A stretch of DNA of 64,000 bases from Kineosporia succinea (GTDB lineage Bacteria > Actinomycetota > Actinomycetes > Actinomycetales > Kineosporiaceae), in NCBI RefSeq assembly GCF_030811555.1, contig NZ_JAUSQZ010000001.1, forward strand, positions 4,957,241-5,021,240, in the 5' to 3' direction. Below, piece by piece: positions 43,371-52,969 of the stretch. The stretch's first letter is position 1. Each line of letters opens with the position of its first letter. A program made the translations under genes and the position numbers. The notes under the pieces were generated by a model. The model was not told the origin of the DNA, did no database searches, and was given only the letters and a program-made list of their open reading frames with translations.

Positions 43371-43958
43371 TCAGCCGATCGAGCCGCCACCCTCGGCCCG
43401 CGGCACCACGAACTGCTCGAGCCGCCCGTCGCCGGGAGCCAGATCGGCCCACTCCCGCTCGAGCGCGAGCACCGCGATGCCGGCGGTCGGGAAGCCGGAC
43501 TTCACGTGCTTGACGGCCTCGGCGTCGGACTCGGGACCGGCCAGTGCGAGAGTGGCCTCGGACATCGTCGGCTCGTGCCCGACGACCACCACCACCGATG
43601 CGGAACCCGCGCTCCGGCGCACGGTCTCGACGACGTCGGAGACCTCGGCCTGGTAGAGCCCGGGCACGTACTTCACCTCGGGGTGCGCGGCCGCCCCGGC
43701 CCCGAGATCCCCGGTGGTCAGGGCGAGTTCGGCGCTCAGCCCCTCGAGCACCGCGCGCCAGGTCTGGCGGGTGCGGCGGGAGGTCGAGCACAGCACCACG
43801 GAAGGCAGCGCGATCCGGGCCAGTTCGGCCCCTCCGGCCCCGGCGTCGAGCAGGCCGCGCGAGGTCAGTGCGCGGTCCACGTCGGCCTGACCCGGCGCCG
43901 GCTGTTCCGCCTTGGCGTGCCGGACCATGATCAGCCTGCGGGTGGGTGCGGTGCTCAT
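43371..43958 (-). CDS. histidine phosphatase family protein (SixA-like)
   Basis: A 195-residue phosphatase. The N-terminal R13-H14 pair in 'IMVRHAKAEQP' carries the phosphohistidine, and the second His is in 'VVVVGHEPTMSEA'. The 'LTSRGLLDAGAGGAELAR' segment is typical of SixA-type phosphohistidine phosphatases, which dephosphorylate phosphotransfer proteins. Its substrate here is unknown. It converges on fabI and lies downstream of serB with 69 bases between them. Confidence 0.88.
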   Translation of the reverse strand: MSTAPTRRLIMVRHAKAEQPAPGQADVDRALTSRGLLDAGAGGAELARIALPSVVLCSTSRRTRQTWRAVLEGLSAELALTTGDLGAGAAAHPEVKYVPGLYQAEVSDVVETVRRSAGSASVVVVVGHEPTMSEATLALAGPESDAEAVKHVKSGFPTAGIAVLALEREWADLAPGDGRLEQFVVPRAEGGGSIG

Positions 43959-44027
43959 TTCGGTTCCCTCCGAACGCTGTTGCTGGTTCCTCTGGTCAGA
44001 TCTGGTGAGATTCAGGGGTGTTCACGG

Positions 44028-45272
44028 TCAGGACGGCTGCTCGGCGGCGGCGTCAGCGTCCTCGATCTCGGAGCGGGGGATGCCGAGCAGGTACAGGACG
44101 GCGTCGAGATAGGGCACGTTGACCGAGGCGTCGGCCTGCTCGCGCACCACCGGCTTGGCGCAGAACGCGATGCCGAGCCCGGCGGTGGCCAGCATGTCGA
44201 GGTCGTTGGCGCCGTCACCGATCGCCACCGTGCGCGAGAGCGGCAGGCCCTCCAGCTCGGCGAAACGGCGCAGCGACGCGGCTTTCGCGGCCCGGTCGAC
44301 CACCGGCCCGGTCACCCGGCCGGTCAGCCGGCCGTCGGCGATCTCGAGCTTGTTCGCCGCCACGTGGTGGATGCCGAGGTCGCGGGCCAGCGGCTCGACC
44401 ACCTCGATGAACCCGCCCGAGACCACGCCCAGCGTCAGGCCCAGGCGGCGCAGCGTGCGGGTCAGGGTGCGGGCGCCGCGGGTCAGGCGCACCGCGTGGT
44501 AGACGTCGTCGAGCACGCTCTCGGGCAGCCCGGCCAGGCACGCCACCCGCTCGTGCAGGCTGGCCGCGAAGTCGAGCTCGCCGCGCATGGCCCGCTCGGT
44601 CACCTCGGCGACCTTCTTCTCCACCTCCGGCCCGGCGTGGGCCGCCAGGAGCTCGATCACCTCGTCCTGAATCAGCGTGGAGTCGACGTCCATCACCACC
44701 AGGCGCCGCCCGCGCCGCGCCAGCCCGGCCGGGCTGACGGCCAGGTCGGCACCGTGCGCCATCGCCTCGGCGGCCAGCTCGCGGCGCAGCCCTTCGGCGT
44801 CGCCGCCGGAGATGTCGAGTTCGAGCGTGGTGACCGGATATCGCGAGATACGCCGGATCCGGTCGATGTTCGCGCCGTGCGCGGCGATCCGGCCGGTCAC
44901 CCCGGCCACCGCCGAGGGCAGCAGCGGAGCGCCGAGCATGGTCACGGCCAGCCGGTTGCGGCGCCGCCGGGAGTTGTCGCCGGTGCCGGGCTCACCGCTC
45001 ACGGTCAGGCCCAGATCGCTGCCGGTGCGCCGCACCTCGGCGATCATGCCGGGCTCGTCGGCGCCCGCCGTGACCAGCACGGCCAGGGTCAGGTGGCCGC
45101 GGACCACGACCTGCTCGACGTCGAGAACCTCGACGCCGGAACGGGTCAGGACACCGAAGACGGCGGTGGTCACGCCGGGCCGGTCGGGGCCGGTCAGCGT
45201 GAAGAGCACGGTGCGGGCGCCGTCGGAGGGCAGCCGCACGGCCGGGGTCAGAACGTCCTGCTGCGGGGTCAC
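44028..45272 (-). CDS. serB: phosphoserine phosphatase with N-terminal ACT domains
   Basis: A 414-residue SerB. About residues 18-170 hold two ACT-type regulatory domains ('VLFTLTGPDRPGVTTAVFGVL' and 'HGANIDRIRRISRYPVTTLELDISG'). The HAD catalytic part has the nucleophile Asp pair D195/D197 in 'VVMDVDSTLI', then 'LGVVSGGFIEVVEPLA' and 'VAIGDGANDLDMLATAGLGIAF'. It removes phosphate from phosphoserine in serine synthesis. The GTG at 45272 has TAGATT seven bases upstream, so it may be leaderless; ATG 45311 is an alternative. Confidence 0.93.
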   Translation of the reverse strand: MTPQQDVLTPAVRLPSDGARTVLFTLTGPDRPGVTTAVFGVLTRSGVEVLDVEQVVVRGHLTLAVLVTAGADEPGMIAEVRRTGSDLGLTVSGEPGTGDNSRRRRNRLAVTMLGAPLLPSAVAGVTGRIAAHGANIDRIRRISRYPVTTLELDISGGDAEGLRRELAAEAMAHGADLAVSPAGLARRGRRLVVMDVDSTLIQDEVIELLAAHAGPEVEKKVAEVTERAMRGELDFAASLHERVACLAGLPESVLDDVYHAVRLTRGARTLTRTLRRLGLTLGVVSGGFIEVVEPLARDLGIHHVAANKLEIADGRLTGRVTGPVVDRAAKAASLRRFAELEGLPLSRTVAIGDGANDLDMLATAGLGIAFCAKPVVREQADASVNVPYLDAVLYLLGIPRSEIEDADAAAEQPS

Positions 45273-45355
45273 GGCACCGAATCTAGTCGAGCGTTGCCGG
45301 AATGAGACCATTCCGTTGCTGAGGAGTTCATCCCATTGAGCCCGGTCCCTGTGCG

Positions 45356-45961
45356 TCACTCGGCCCGCCGCGGCCGGGCCCGCACGTGCAACCGCTCACC
45401 CTGAGGGCCGAACAGCCCCAGCACCTCGGTGGGCGTGGGGTCCGGATTGCCCATCCAGTGCGGGGTGCGGGTGTCGAACTCGGCCACCTCACCCGCCTCC
45501 AGCACGAAGTCGTGTTCGCCGAGCACGAGCCGCAGCCGCCCGCTCAGCACGTAGATCCAGTCGTAGCCCTCGTGCACCCGCTGCTCGTCGGGGGCGGGCC
45601 CGTGCACCGGGAAGTGCGCCGGGTAGATGATCTTGTAGGCCTGCAGGCCGCCCGGCCGCCGGCTCAGCGGCACGTAGGTCGCGCCGTGCCGCTCGATCTT
45701 GCGTGGCCGGATGCGGGGGTCACCGGTCGGGGGCGCGTCGACCAGCTCGTCGAGCGGCACCTGATGGGCCCGGGCCAGCGGCAGCAGCAGCTCCAGCGTG
45801 GGCCTGCGCTGCCCCGACTCCAGCCGCGACAGCGTGCTGACCGAGATCCCGGTCTCCTCGGCCAGCTCGGCCAGGGTCGATCCGCGTTCCTGCCTCAGCC
45901 TCCGCAGCCGGGGGCCGACCGCTTCCAGGACGTCCTGCCAGTCGTCTTCCTCGTCGCTCAT
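45356..45961 (-). CDS. XRE-family regulator with cupin domain
   Basis: A 201-residue regulator. The HTH at about 16-70 is 'LRRLRQERGSTLAELAEETGISVSTLSRLESGQRRPTLELL', and the C-terminal cupin (about 110-190) is 'VHEGYDWIYVLSGRLRLVLGEHDFVLEAGEVAEFDTRTPHWMGN', which could bind a small ligand through a metal. Such proteins usually repress a neighbouring gene. It is divergent from the FAD oxidoreductase with an 88-base gap that holds a clear inverted repeat, so it probably controls that gene and itself. I use the ATG at 45961. Confidence 0.88.
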   Translation of the reverse strand: MSDEEDDWQDVLEAVGPRLRRLRQERGSTLAELAEETGISVSTLSRLESGQRRPTLELLLPLARAHQVPLDELVDAPPTGDPRIRPRKIERHGATYVPLSRRPGGLQAYKIIYPAHFPVHGPAPDEQRVHEGYDWIYVLSGRLRLVLGEHDFVLEAGEVAEFDTRTPHWMGNPDPTPTEVLGLFGPQGERLHVRARPRRAE

Positions 45962-45969
45962 GGCTCCAT

Positions 45970-45984
45970 TTGCCGTTCTGGCAA
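45970..45984. promoter_or_regulatory. Candidate operator TTGCC-N5-GGCAA
   Basis: An exact 5+5 inverted repeat with a GTTCT spacer lies nine bases before the XRE-cupin start, in the gap shared with the oxidoreductase gene. Its position at the regulator start fits autorepression by a homodimeric HTH protein. Confidence 0.55.
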
Positions 45985-46049
45985 CAAAGATTGTCAAGAG
46001 CGCGAGCGGGGGCGCATCGTGAACGCACCGGACGACGAAGGAGCAGGAC

Positions 46050-47009
46050 ATGCAGACGTACGACGCCGTGGTCATCGGTGGGGGAGCGGCCGGGCTGAGC
46101 GGGGCGGTCGCCCTGGCCCGCTCGCTGCGGTCGGTGCTGGTGGTGGACGCGGGCGACCCGCGCAACGCCCCTGCCGACGCGATGCACAACTACCTGGGCC
46201 GAGAGGGTGCCTCGCCCCTCGACCTGGTGGCCGACGGACGCAAGGAGCTCGCCGGGTACGGCGGCTCGGTGCTGCCGGGCACCGTGGTGTCGGCGACCCG
46301 CACGGACGACGCCTTCGAGGTGACGCTGGAGAGCGGCGAGACCGTTCAGGGGCGCCGTCTGCTGGTCGCGACCGGGCTGCGGGACGAGCTGCCCGAGGTG
46401 GAGGGGCTGGCGCAGCGCTGGGGCCGGGACGTCATCCACTGCCCCTACTGCCACGGCTACGAGCACCGGGGCCAGGCGATCGGGGTGCTCGCGACCGGCC
46501 CGAACTCGCTGCACCAGGCGCTGATGTTCCGTCAGCTCTCCGACGACGTGGTGGTCTTCCAGCACTCCGCGCCCGCGTTCGGCCAGGAGAGCCACGAGCA
46601 GCTGGCGGCCCTCGGGGTGCGGGTGGTCGAGGGAACGGTGGACGCGGTGGTCACCGGCCCGTCCGGTCTGAGCGGGGTGCGGCTCGTCTCGGGCGAGGTG
46701 GTCGAGCGCGAGGTGCTCGTGGTGGCGCCGCGGTTCACGGCGCGGGTGGACGGGCTCGCGGGACTCGGGCTCGAGGTGGACGAGATCGAGATGGGCGGCG
46801 CGGTGGTCGGCAGCTCGGTGAAGGCCGACCCGTTCGGCAAGACCTCGGTGCCGGGGGTGTGGGCGGCGGGCAACGTGGCGTCGATGGCGGCCCAGGTGGT
46901 GATCTCGGCCGGCGCCGGGCTGATGGCCGGGTCGCAGATCAACGCCGACCTGATCCAGGAGGACGTGGCCCGGGCGGTCGCCGCGCGGCGTGCGGGCGAC
47001 GGGCGATGA
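46050..47009 (+). CDS. NAD(P)/FAD-dependent oxidoreductase (thioredoxin-reductase-like)
   Basis: A 319-residue flavoprotein. The FAD loop is 'VVIGGGAAGLSGAVALARSL', the redox cysteines are C131 and C134 in 'IHCPYCHGYEHRGQ', and the C-terminal 'GVWAAGNVASMAAQVVISAGAGLMAG' closes the FAD site. The NADPH part is shorter than in TrxB. Related proteins occur as gliotoxin/holomycin-type dithiol oxidases and as unknown oxidoreductases. The ATG at 46050 has AGGAG upstream. The TGA overlaps the methyltransferase ATG (ATGA); in other actinobacteria the two are one fused protein, so here they probably act together. Confidence 0.88.
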   Translation: MQTYDAVVIGGGAAGLSGAVALARSLRSVLVVDAGDPRNAPADAMHNYLGREGASPLDLVADGRKELAGYGGSVLPGTVVSATRTDDAFEVTLESGETVQGRRLLVATGLRDELPEVEGLAQRWGRDVIHCPYCHGYEHRGQAIGVLATGPNSLHQALMFRQLSDDVVVFQHSAPAFGQESHEQLAALGVRVVEGTVDAVVTGPSGLSGVRLVSGEVVEREVLVVAPRFTARVDGLAGLGLEVDEIEMGGAVVGSSVKADPFGKTSVPGVWAAGNVASMAAQVVISAGAGLMAGSQINADLIQEDVARAVAARRAGDGR

Positions 47010-47647
47010 GCGACGCGGTGGACCACCGGGTCTGGTTCGAGGCCCCGGCCTGGGAGGAGCGGTACGCCGCCGAGGGAACGATCTTCAGCGGCGACGTGAA
47101 CCCCCAGCTGGTGGCCGAGACCGCGGGCCTGACGCCGGGCTCGGCGCTGGACGCCGGCTGCGGCGAGGGCGGCGACGTGTTCTGGCTGGCCGAGCAGGGC
47201 TGGAGGGTGACCGGCGTCGACTTCTCCACACGGGTGCTGGAGAAGAACGCCGAGCGCGCGGCCGGGCTCGGCCTGGGGCACCTGACCGAGTGGGTCCCCG
47301 GCGACCTGCGGGTCTGGACGCCGCCACGAGGCCAGTACGACCTGGTGACCAGCCATTTCGTGCACCAGGCGGGCGACGACGGACGAGCCCTGTTCCGCCG
47401 CCTGGCCTCCGCCGTGGCCCCGGGCGGCCAGCTGCTGATCGTGCTGCACAGCCCCCTCGACCTGGACACCACGATGGGCCGCCCGGACATCCCCGAGGGC
47501 TTCTGGACCGCCGGTGAGATCACCGCCGCCCTCGACCTGACCGGCTGGCAGGTGATCACCGCCGACGCCCGTCCCCGCCGGGCGAAGAACCCGGAGGGTG
47601 AGGAGATCACCATCCACGACACGATCTTCCGCGCCCGGCGCGGCTGA
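47006..47647 (+). CDS. class I SAM-dependent methyltransferase
   Basis: A 213-residue methyltransferase. Motif I is 'ALDAGCGEGGDVFWLAEQGW' (about 45-65), followed by 'VTGVDFSTRVLEKNAERAAGLG' and 'YDLVTSHFVHQAGDDGRALFRRLASAVAPGGQLLIVLHS'. It is homologous to the C-terminal half of bifunctional oxidoreductase/methyltransferases and to small tellurite-type methyltransferases. The ATG at 47006 overlaps the oxidoreductase stop by four bases. A thiol or similar soft nucleophile is a plausible substrate given its CxxC partner, but this is inference. A strong terminator follows. Confidence 0.87.
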   Translation: MSDAVDHRVWFEAPAWEERYAAEGTIFSGDVNPQLVAETAGLTPGSALDAGCGEGGDVFWLAEQGWRVTGVDFSTRVLEKNAERAAGLGLGHLTEWVPGDLRVWTPPRGQYDLVTSHFVHQAGDDGRALFRRLASAVAPGGQLLIVLHSPLDLDTTMGRPDIPEGFWTAGEITAALDLTGWQVITADARPRRAKNPEGEEITIHDTIFRARRG

Positions 47648-47658
47648 CCGCCGGGCCG

Positions 47659-47700
47659 CCGGCCGGATCGGGGACCCGTCCGCCGCCCCGGTCCGGCCGG
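47659..47700. terminator. Bidirectional terminator between methyltransferase and LLM genes
   Basis: CCGGCCGGATCGGGG at 47659-47673 pairs over 15 positions (one G-U) with 47686-47700; the loop is 12 bases. It separates convergent genes. Confidence 0.7.
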
Positions 47701-47707
47701 GACGTGC

Positions 47708-48484
47708 CTAGTTCTGCGCGTCCCGGAACGCCAGCCACTCCTTCACCAGGCCGAAGTCGTACGTCGGGCCGGTCAGGCCGATCGTGAACAGGCCGGCCCC
47801 GGCCGCCACGAGCTCCTCGCCACTCACGTCGGGGGAGTCGCCCACCCCGATCGACCGCTGGATCGCCGACGCCGGCCGGCCTTCGGTGACGCACCACTCG
47901 TCGAGGATCGCGCTCTTGCGCCGCAGCACCTCGACGTCGCCGAAGGTGTGCCAGATGTCGGCGTGCCGGGCCGTGTAGCGCAGCGTCTTCTTCTCGCCGC
48001 CCCCGCCGATGAGGATCGGGATGTCGCGCGTGGGAGCCGGGTTCAGCTTCTTCCAGCGCGCCTCGATGCGGGCCAGCGCCTGCTCCAGGTCGGCCAGCCG
48101 GGTGCCCGGGGTGCCGAAGTCGTAGCCGTACTCGTCGTAGTCGCGCTCGAACCAGCCGGCCCCGATCCCGAGGATGAGCCGGCCGTCCGAGATGTGGTCG
48201 ACGGTGCGGGCCATGTCGGCCAGCAGGTCGGCGTTGCGGTAGCTGTTGCAGGTGACGAGCGCGCCGATCTCGATGCGCGACGTCGCCTCGGCCCAGGCCC
48301 CGAGCATGGTCCAGCACTCGAAGTGCTGACCGTCGGGCTCACCGTAGAGCGGGAAGAAGTGGTCCCAGTTGAACGCGATGTCGACGCCGAGTTCCTCGGC
48401 CTCCGCCACCGCGCGGCGGATGGCCCGGTAGTCCGCGTGCTGGGGCTGGATCTGAACACCGATGCGAATGGTCACGCCTCGCAT
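47708..48484 (-). CDS. LLM-class F420-dependent oxidoreductase
   Basis: A 258-residue luciferase-like TIM barrel. Visible family segments are 'FNWDHFFPLYG', 'IEIGALVTCNSYRNADLLADMARTVDHISDGRLILGIGAGWFERDYDEYGY' and 'DIPILIGGGGEKKTLRYTARHADIWHTFG'. In actinobacteria such proteins mostly use F420 rather than FMN. Substrate is unknown. The first ATG at 48484 is given; the GTG at 48475 is equally possible. It is convergent with the methyltransferase and follows glgC (33-base gap) on the same strand. Confidence 0.87.
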   Translation of the reverse strand: MRGVTIRIGVQIQPQHADYRAIRRAVAEAEELGVDIAFNWDHFFPLYGEPDGQHFECWTMLGAWAEATSRIEIGALVTCNSYRNADLLADMARTVDHISDGRLILGIGAGWFERDYDEYGYDFGTPGTRLADLEQALARIEARWKKLNPAPTRDIPILIGGGGEKKTLRYTARHADIWHTFGDVEVLRRKSAILDEWCVTEGRPASAIQRSIGVGDSPDVSGEELVAAGAGLFTIGLTGPTYDFGLVKEWLAFRDAQN

Positions 48485-48517
48485 CGTAGGCGTGACCGTC
48501 CGCTGTGACCCCGAAGA

Positions 48518-49759
48518 TCAGACCGTGACGCGCTGGCCCTTCCCGATCACCGTGATGCCCGACTCGGTGACCACGAAACCGCGCTCGCGGTCGGCGTCCG
48601 GGTCCATCCCGATGCGGGCGCCCTCGGGCACCACCACGTTCTTGTCGAGGATCGCCCGGCGCACCACCGCGTGCCGGCCGATGTCCACGCCGTCCATCAG
48701 CACGCTCTCGCTGACCGTCGACCACGAGCGCACGTTCACGTTCGGCGAGAGCACCGAGCTCTCCACGAACGCGCCCGAGACCACGGTGCCGGGGGAGACG
48801 ATCGAGTTCACCGCGTGCCCGATGCGCCCCTGCCAGCCGTGCACGAACTTGGCCGGCGGCCACGGGCCCTGGTGGGTGTAGAGCGGCCAGTCGTAGTTGT
48901 AGAGGTTGAACACCGGGTGCACCGACACCAGGTCCATCTGCGCCTCGAAGTAGGCGTCGATGGTGCCGACGTCGCGCCAGTAGTGACGGTCGCGGTCGGT
49001 GGAACCGCGGACGTCGTTCTCCTTGTAGTCGTAGACCGCGGCCTCACCCCGGCCGACGAAGTACGGCACGATGTCGCCGCCCATGTCGTGGCGCGAGCCC
49101 GGGTCGTCGGAGTCGCTGGTGACGGCCTCGATCAGGGCCTTGGCGTCGAACACGTAGTTGCCCATCGACGCCAGCACCTCACCCGGGGAGTCGGGCAGGC
49201 CGACCGGGTTCGTGGGCTTCTCCAGGAAGGCCTCGATGCGGCGCGGGTCTTCGTCGTAGGTCTTGATCACGCCGAACTGGTTGGCCTCCTCGATCGGCGT
49301 GCGGATGCCCGCGACCGTGCAGCCCGCGCCCGACTCGATGTGCTGCTGGACCATGGCGGCGAAGTCCATGCGGTAGACGTGGTCGGCGCCGACCACCACG
49401 ACGATGTCGGGCTTCTCGTCGTTGACCAGGTTGAGGCTCTGGAAGATGGCGTCCGCACTGCCGAGGTACCACCGCTTGCCCACGCGCTGCTGGGCCGGCA
49501 CCGGCGCGATGTAGTTGCCGAGCTGCGTCGACATCCGCCAGGCCTGGGCGATGTGACGGTCGAGCGAATGACTCTTGTACTGGGTCAGCACCACGATGCG
49601 CAGGTAGCCGGAGTTGACCAGATTGCTGAGCGCGAAATCGACGAGGCGGTAGACGCCTCCGAAGGGCACGGCGGGTTTGGCCCGGTCCACCGTCAGTGGC
49701 ATCAACCGCTTGCCTTCCCCACCGGCCAGAACGATCGCCAGAACCCTCGGATTCGCCAT
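48518..49759 (-). CDS. glgC: glucose-1-phosphate adenylyltransferase
   Basis: A 413-residue ADP-glucose pyrophosphorylase. The nucleotidyltransferase N terminus '[41 protein letters not shown]' and the sugar-binding '[18 protein letters not shown]' and '[14 protein letters not shown]' motifs are complete, followed by the left-handed beta-helix. It makes ADP-glucose for alpha-glucan synthesis. It is divergent from the glycosyltransferase gene with 47 bases between starts, the same arrangement as Rv1213/Rv1212c. Confidence 0.96.
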   Translation of the reverse strand: MANPRVLAIVLAGGEGKRLMPLTVDRAKPAVPFGGVYRLVDFALSNLVNSGYLRIVVLTQYKSHSLDRHIAQAWRMSTQLGNYIAPVPAQQRVGKRWYLGSADAIFQSLNLVNDEKPDIVVVVGADHVYRMDFAAMVQQHIESGAGCTVAGIRTPIEEANQFGVIKTYDEDPRRIEAFLEKPTNPVGLPDSPGEVLASMGNYVFDAKALIEAVTSDSDDPGSRHDMGGDIVPYFVGRGEAAVYDYKENDVRGSTDRDRHYWRDVGTIDAYFEAQMDLVSVHPVFNLYNYDWPLYTHQGPWPPAKFVHGWQGRIGHAVNSIVSPGTVVSGAFVESSVLSPNVNVRSWSTVSESVLMDGVDIGRHAVVRRAILDKNVVVPEGARIGMDPDADRERGFVVTESGITVIGKGQRVTV

Positions 49760-49806
49760 GTGCTGACTGTATGGCGTCGGCCTCCGGTCGCACTACGGTG
49801 GTCCTC

Positions 49807-50988
49807 ATGCGCGTCGACGTTCTCACCCGTGAATACCCGCCGGATGTCTATGGAGGGGCGGGTGTTCACGTGCAGAATCTCGTGGAGGTGCTCCGCCGCC
49901 AGATCGACGTCGAGGTACGCACCTTCGGCGAACCCCGCGACGAGCGGTCGGTCACGGCCTACGCCGAGCCCTCGACCCTCAAGGACGCCAACGCCGCCCT
50001 GCGCACCTTCGGTGTCGACCTCGGCATCGCGGCCGACTGCGCCGGGGCCGACGTGGTGCACTCGCACACCTGGTACGCGAACCTCGCCGGGCACCTCGCG
50101 TCGCTGCTGCACGGGGTGCCCCACGTGCTCACGGCGCACAGTCTGGAGCCGCTGAGGCCGTGGAAGGCCGAGCAGCTCGGCGGTGGGTACGCGCTGAGCT
50201 CGTGGGCCGAGAAGACCGCCTACGAGGCCGCGGCCGCCGTCATCGCGGTGAGCGCCGGCATGCGGGACGACATCCTGCGCAGCTATCCGTCGGTCGACCC
50301 GGCGAAGGTCAAGGTCGTGCACAACGGCATCGACCTGTCCGGCTGGCGGCGCATCGACGACGAGTCCACGGTCCGGTCGCTGGGCATCGACCCGGAGCGC
50401 CCGAGTGTGGTTTTCGTGGGCAGGATCACGCGCCAGAAGGGCCTTCCGTACCTGCTGCGCGCCGCCGCGCTGCTGCCGCCCGAGGTCCAGCTGGTGCTGT
50501 GCGCGGGCGCTCCCGACACCCCGGAGATCATGGCCGAGGTCTCCGGGCTGGTCGCCGAGCTGCAGAAGACGCGTGACGGCGTGGTCTGGATCCAGCGCAT
50601 GCTGCCCCGCGACGAGCTGTGCACCGTGCTGTCGGCGGCCACCACGTTCGTCTGCCCGTCGGTCTACGAGCCGCTGGGCATCGTCAACCTCGAGGCGATG
50701 GCCTGCGAGGCGGCCGTGGTCGGCACCGCCACCGGCGGTATCCCGGAGGTCGTGGCCGACGGGGTCACGGGCCGCCTGGTGCCGATCGAGCAGGTCGACG
50801 ACGGCACCGGAACCCCGCTGGATCCGGAGCGGTTCGTGGCCGACCTGGCCGCGGTGCTCACCGACGTCTGCTCCGACCCCGCCCGCGCCCGCGCGTGGGG
50901 CCGCGCCGGCCGGCAGCGTGCCGAGGAGCACTTCTCCTGGGGTGCGATCGCCGACACCACGATCGAGGTCTACCGCTCGGTGCTCTGA
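49807..50988 (+). CDS. glgM: glycogen synthase / maltose-1-phosphate synthase (GT4, GlgA/GlgM type)
   Basis: A 393-residue GT4 glycosyltransferase. The N terminus 'VDVLTREYPPDVYGGAGVHVQNLVEVLRR' and 'DVVHSHTWYANLAGHLASLLHGVPHVLTAHSLEPLRPWK', and the donor-site motif 'VYEPLGIVNLEAMACE' are typical. The mycobacterial homologue Rv1212c uses ADP-glucose and glucose-1-phosphate to make maltose-1-phosphate for the GlgE pathway; whether this one does so or extends glycogen cannot be told from sequence alone. The ATG at 49807 is used. Downstream is a 215-base region with an imperfect repeat. Confidence 0.9.
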   Translation: MRVDVLTREYPPDVYGGAGVHVQNLVEVLRRQIDVEVRTFGEPRDERSVTAYAEPSTLKDANAALRTFGVDLGIAADCAGADVVHSHTWYANLAGHLASLLHGVPHVLTAHSLEPLRPWKAEQLGGGYALSSWAEKTAYEAAAAVIAVSAGMRDDILRSYPSVDPAKVKVVHNGIDLSGWRRIDDESTVRSLGIDPERPSVVFVGRITRQKGLPYLLRAAALLPPEVQLVLCAGAPDTPEIMAEVSGLVAELQKTRDGVVWIQRMLPRDELCTVLSAATTFVCPSVYEPLGIVNLEAMACEAAVVGTATGGIPEVVADGVTGRLVPIEQVDDGTGTPLDPERFVADLAAVLTDVCSDPARARAWGRAGRQRAEEHFSWGAIADTTIEVYRSVL

Positions 50989-51023
50989 GCCGCTGAGGAA
51001 CGACGCGGTCGCCCGATCTTCCC

Positions 51024-51123
51024 GGGCGGCGGCCGGCCCGTGGCTGACGGGGGACGACGTGGTCGCCCCGGGTCGGCCCGGGTCGCCTCGGGCGGCGGCC
51101 GGGTCTCGCGACGAGGGACGACG
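51024..51123. repeat. Imperfect direct repeat downstream of the glycosyltransferase gene
   Basis: GGGCGGCGGCCGG occurs at 51024-51036 and 51090-51102, and GGGACGACG occurs at 51051-51059 and 51115-51123. The offsets are 66 and 64 bases, so a block of about 40-65 bases appears to have been duplicated and drifted. The 215-base gap 50989-51203 holds no gene. Confidence 0.5.
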
Positions 51124-51203
51124 CGACCGGCGTCCTGGCGGACCTCACCTCGGCGGCCGGTGACCGGAGAGGTGTGGACGACCGCGTCGTCCTCAAGCCG
51201 GAC

Positions 51204-52004
51204 TCAGTCGTCGGCGGGCTCTTTCATGCCGTTCACGGCGGCGACCATCGCGCGCCGGGACACCCCGTCGAGCCGCCGCAGCGCCTCGGTGCGGCGCTGG
51301 GCCTCGTGCTGGGTGACGGCGGCGCCGTCGTCCTCACTGGCGAGCTCCACGATCGCCCGCACCCGCGCGGCCCGGGACAGCACCTGCACCACCCGTTTCG
51401 GCGTGGTCGGCGGGATCATGCCGCGCTCCAGACCGCCGTCGCGGATGGCCGCGACCCGCACCGCCGCGTCGTCGCGCCAGCGGGCCACGTCGAGACGGCC
51501 CAGCTCCTCGACCGCCTCGGTCAGCGCCGAGCGCAGCTCCCGGTCGGCGTCCGCGACGCTGCCGATGTCGGTGACCCGGCGCCGGCCGACCGAACGGGCG
51601 CTCCACGCGACCATCGCCCCGGGCTCGTAGACCGACCCGAACTCGGTGATCTCGGCCACGATCCCGATCGCCGGACCGGCGTGGCCGTCGGCCAGCACGC
51701 ACTCCCCGGCCTCCATCGCGGCCTCGTTGAAGGCGGGCGGGCCGGGCAGGCCGAGCACGTCACCGGGAGCGGGCAGAGCCACCTGAAGCGACGGGGTGCC
51801 GTGTCGCAGGAGGCTGGTGAGCAGCTCGAGCAGACCTCCCTCGGGCGGCAGGCCGAGCGTGGCAGAGACCTCGAAGTCGGCTGTGACCTGGTGCGGCTCG
51901 TCGTCACGGGTGACGGCGGCGACCGCCTCGGCCGGGTCCACACCGTCGGCGAGCACGGCTGTGCCCCACGCGGCGAACCGGGCGGACCTGGGCAGGAGAA
52001 GCAT
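51204..52004 (-). CDS. conserved hypothetical protein, actinobacterial
   Basis: A 266-residue protein with no membrane segment or signal peptide. It begins 'MLLLPRSARFAAWGTAVLADGV', contains 'LPAPGDVLGLPGPPAFNEAAMEAGECVLADGH' and 'SVGRRRVTDIGSVADADRELRSALTEAVEELGRLDVARW', and ends with a helical Arg-rich region ('HEAQRRTEALRRLDGVSRRAMVAAVNGM'). Homologues of this type are common in actinobacteria as unknown proteins next to biosynthetic genes. I cannot name a domain. It stands alone between the repeat region and the ABC ATPase gene, with 140 bases to the divergent start. Confidence 0.75.
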   Translation of the reverse strand: MLLLPRSARFAAWGTAVLADGVDPAEAVAAVTRDDEPHQVTADFEVSATLGLPPEGGLLELLTSLLRHGTPSLQVALPAPGDVLGLPGPPAFNEAAMEAGECVLADGHAGPAIGIVAEITEFGSVYEPGAMVAWSARSVGRRRVTDIGSVADADRELRSALTEAVEELGRLDVARWRDDAAVRVAAIRDGGLERGMIPPTTPKRVVQVLSRAARVRAIVELASEDDGAAVTQHEAQRRTEALRRLDGVSRRAMVAAVNGMKEPADD

Positions 52005-52144
52005 CGCAACAGCCTAATCCGTCAGCTGGAGGAGCCGGCCCGGTCGCGGTGTCCCGCCCGGACTGCGCACCGGCCGATGTGATCACGGTCCGCATCCGCC
52101 GGACCCGGCGGCGGAGCGGGTCCCGGGTGCCATAGGGTCCTGTT

Positions 52145-52933
<789 letters not shown>

Positions 52934-52951
52934 TGGAGGGGGCGCCCTCCA
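52934..52951 (+). terminator. Short terminator-like hairpin after the ABC ATPase gene
   Basis: TGGAGGG at 52934-52940 pairs with CCCTCCA at 52945-52951 over a GGCG loop, with TTT a few bases later. It begins directly after the stop codon. Confidence 0.5.
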
Positions 52952-52969
52952 CAGTTTAAGGAGGACGCG

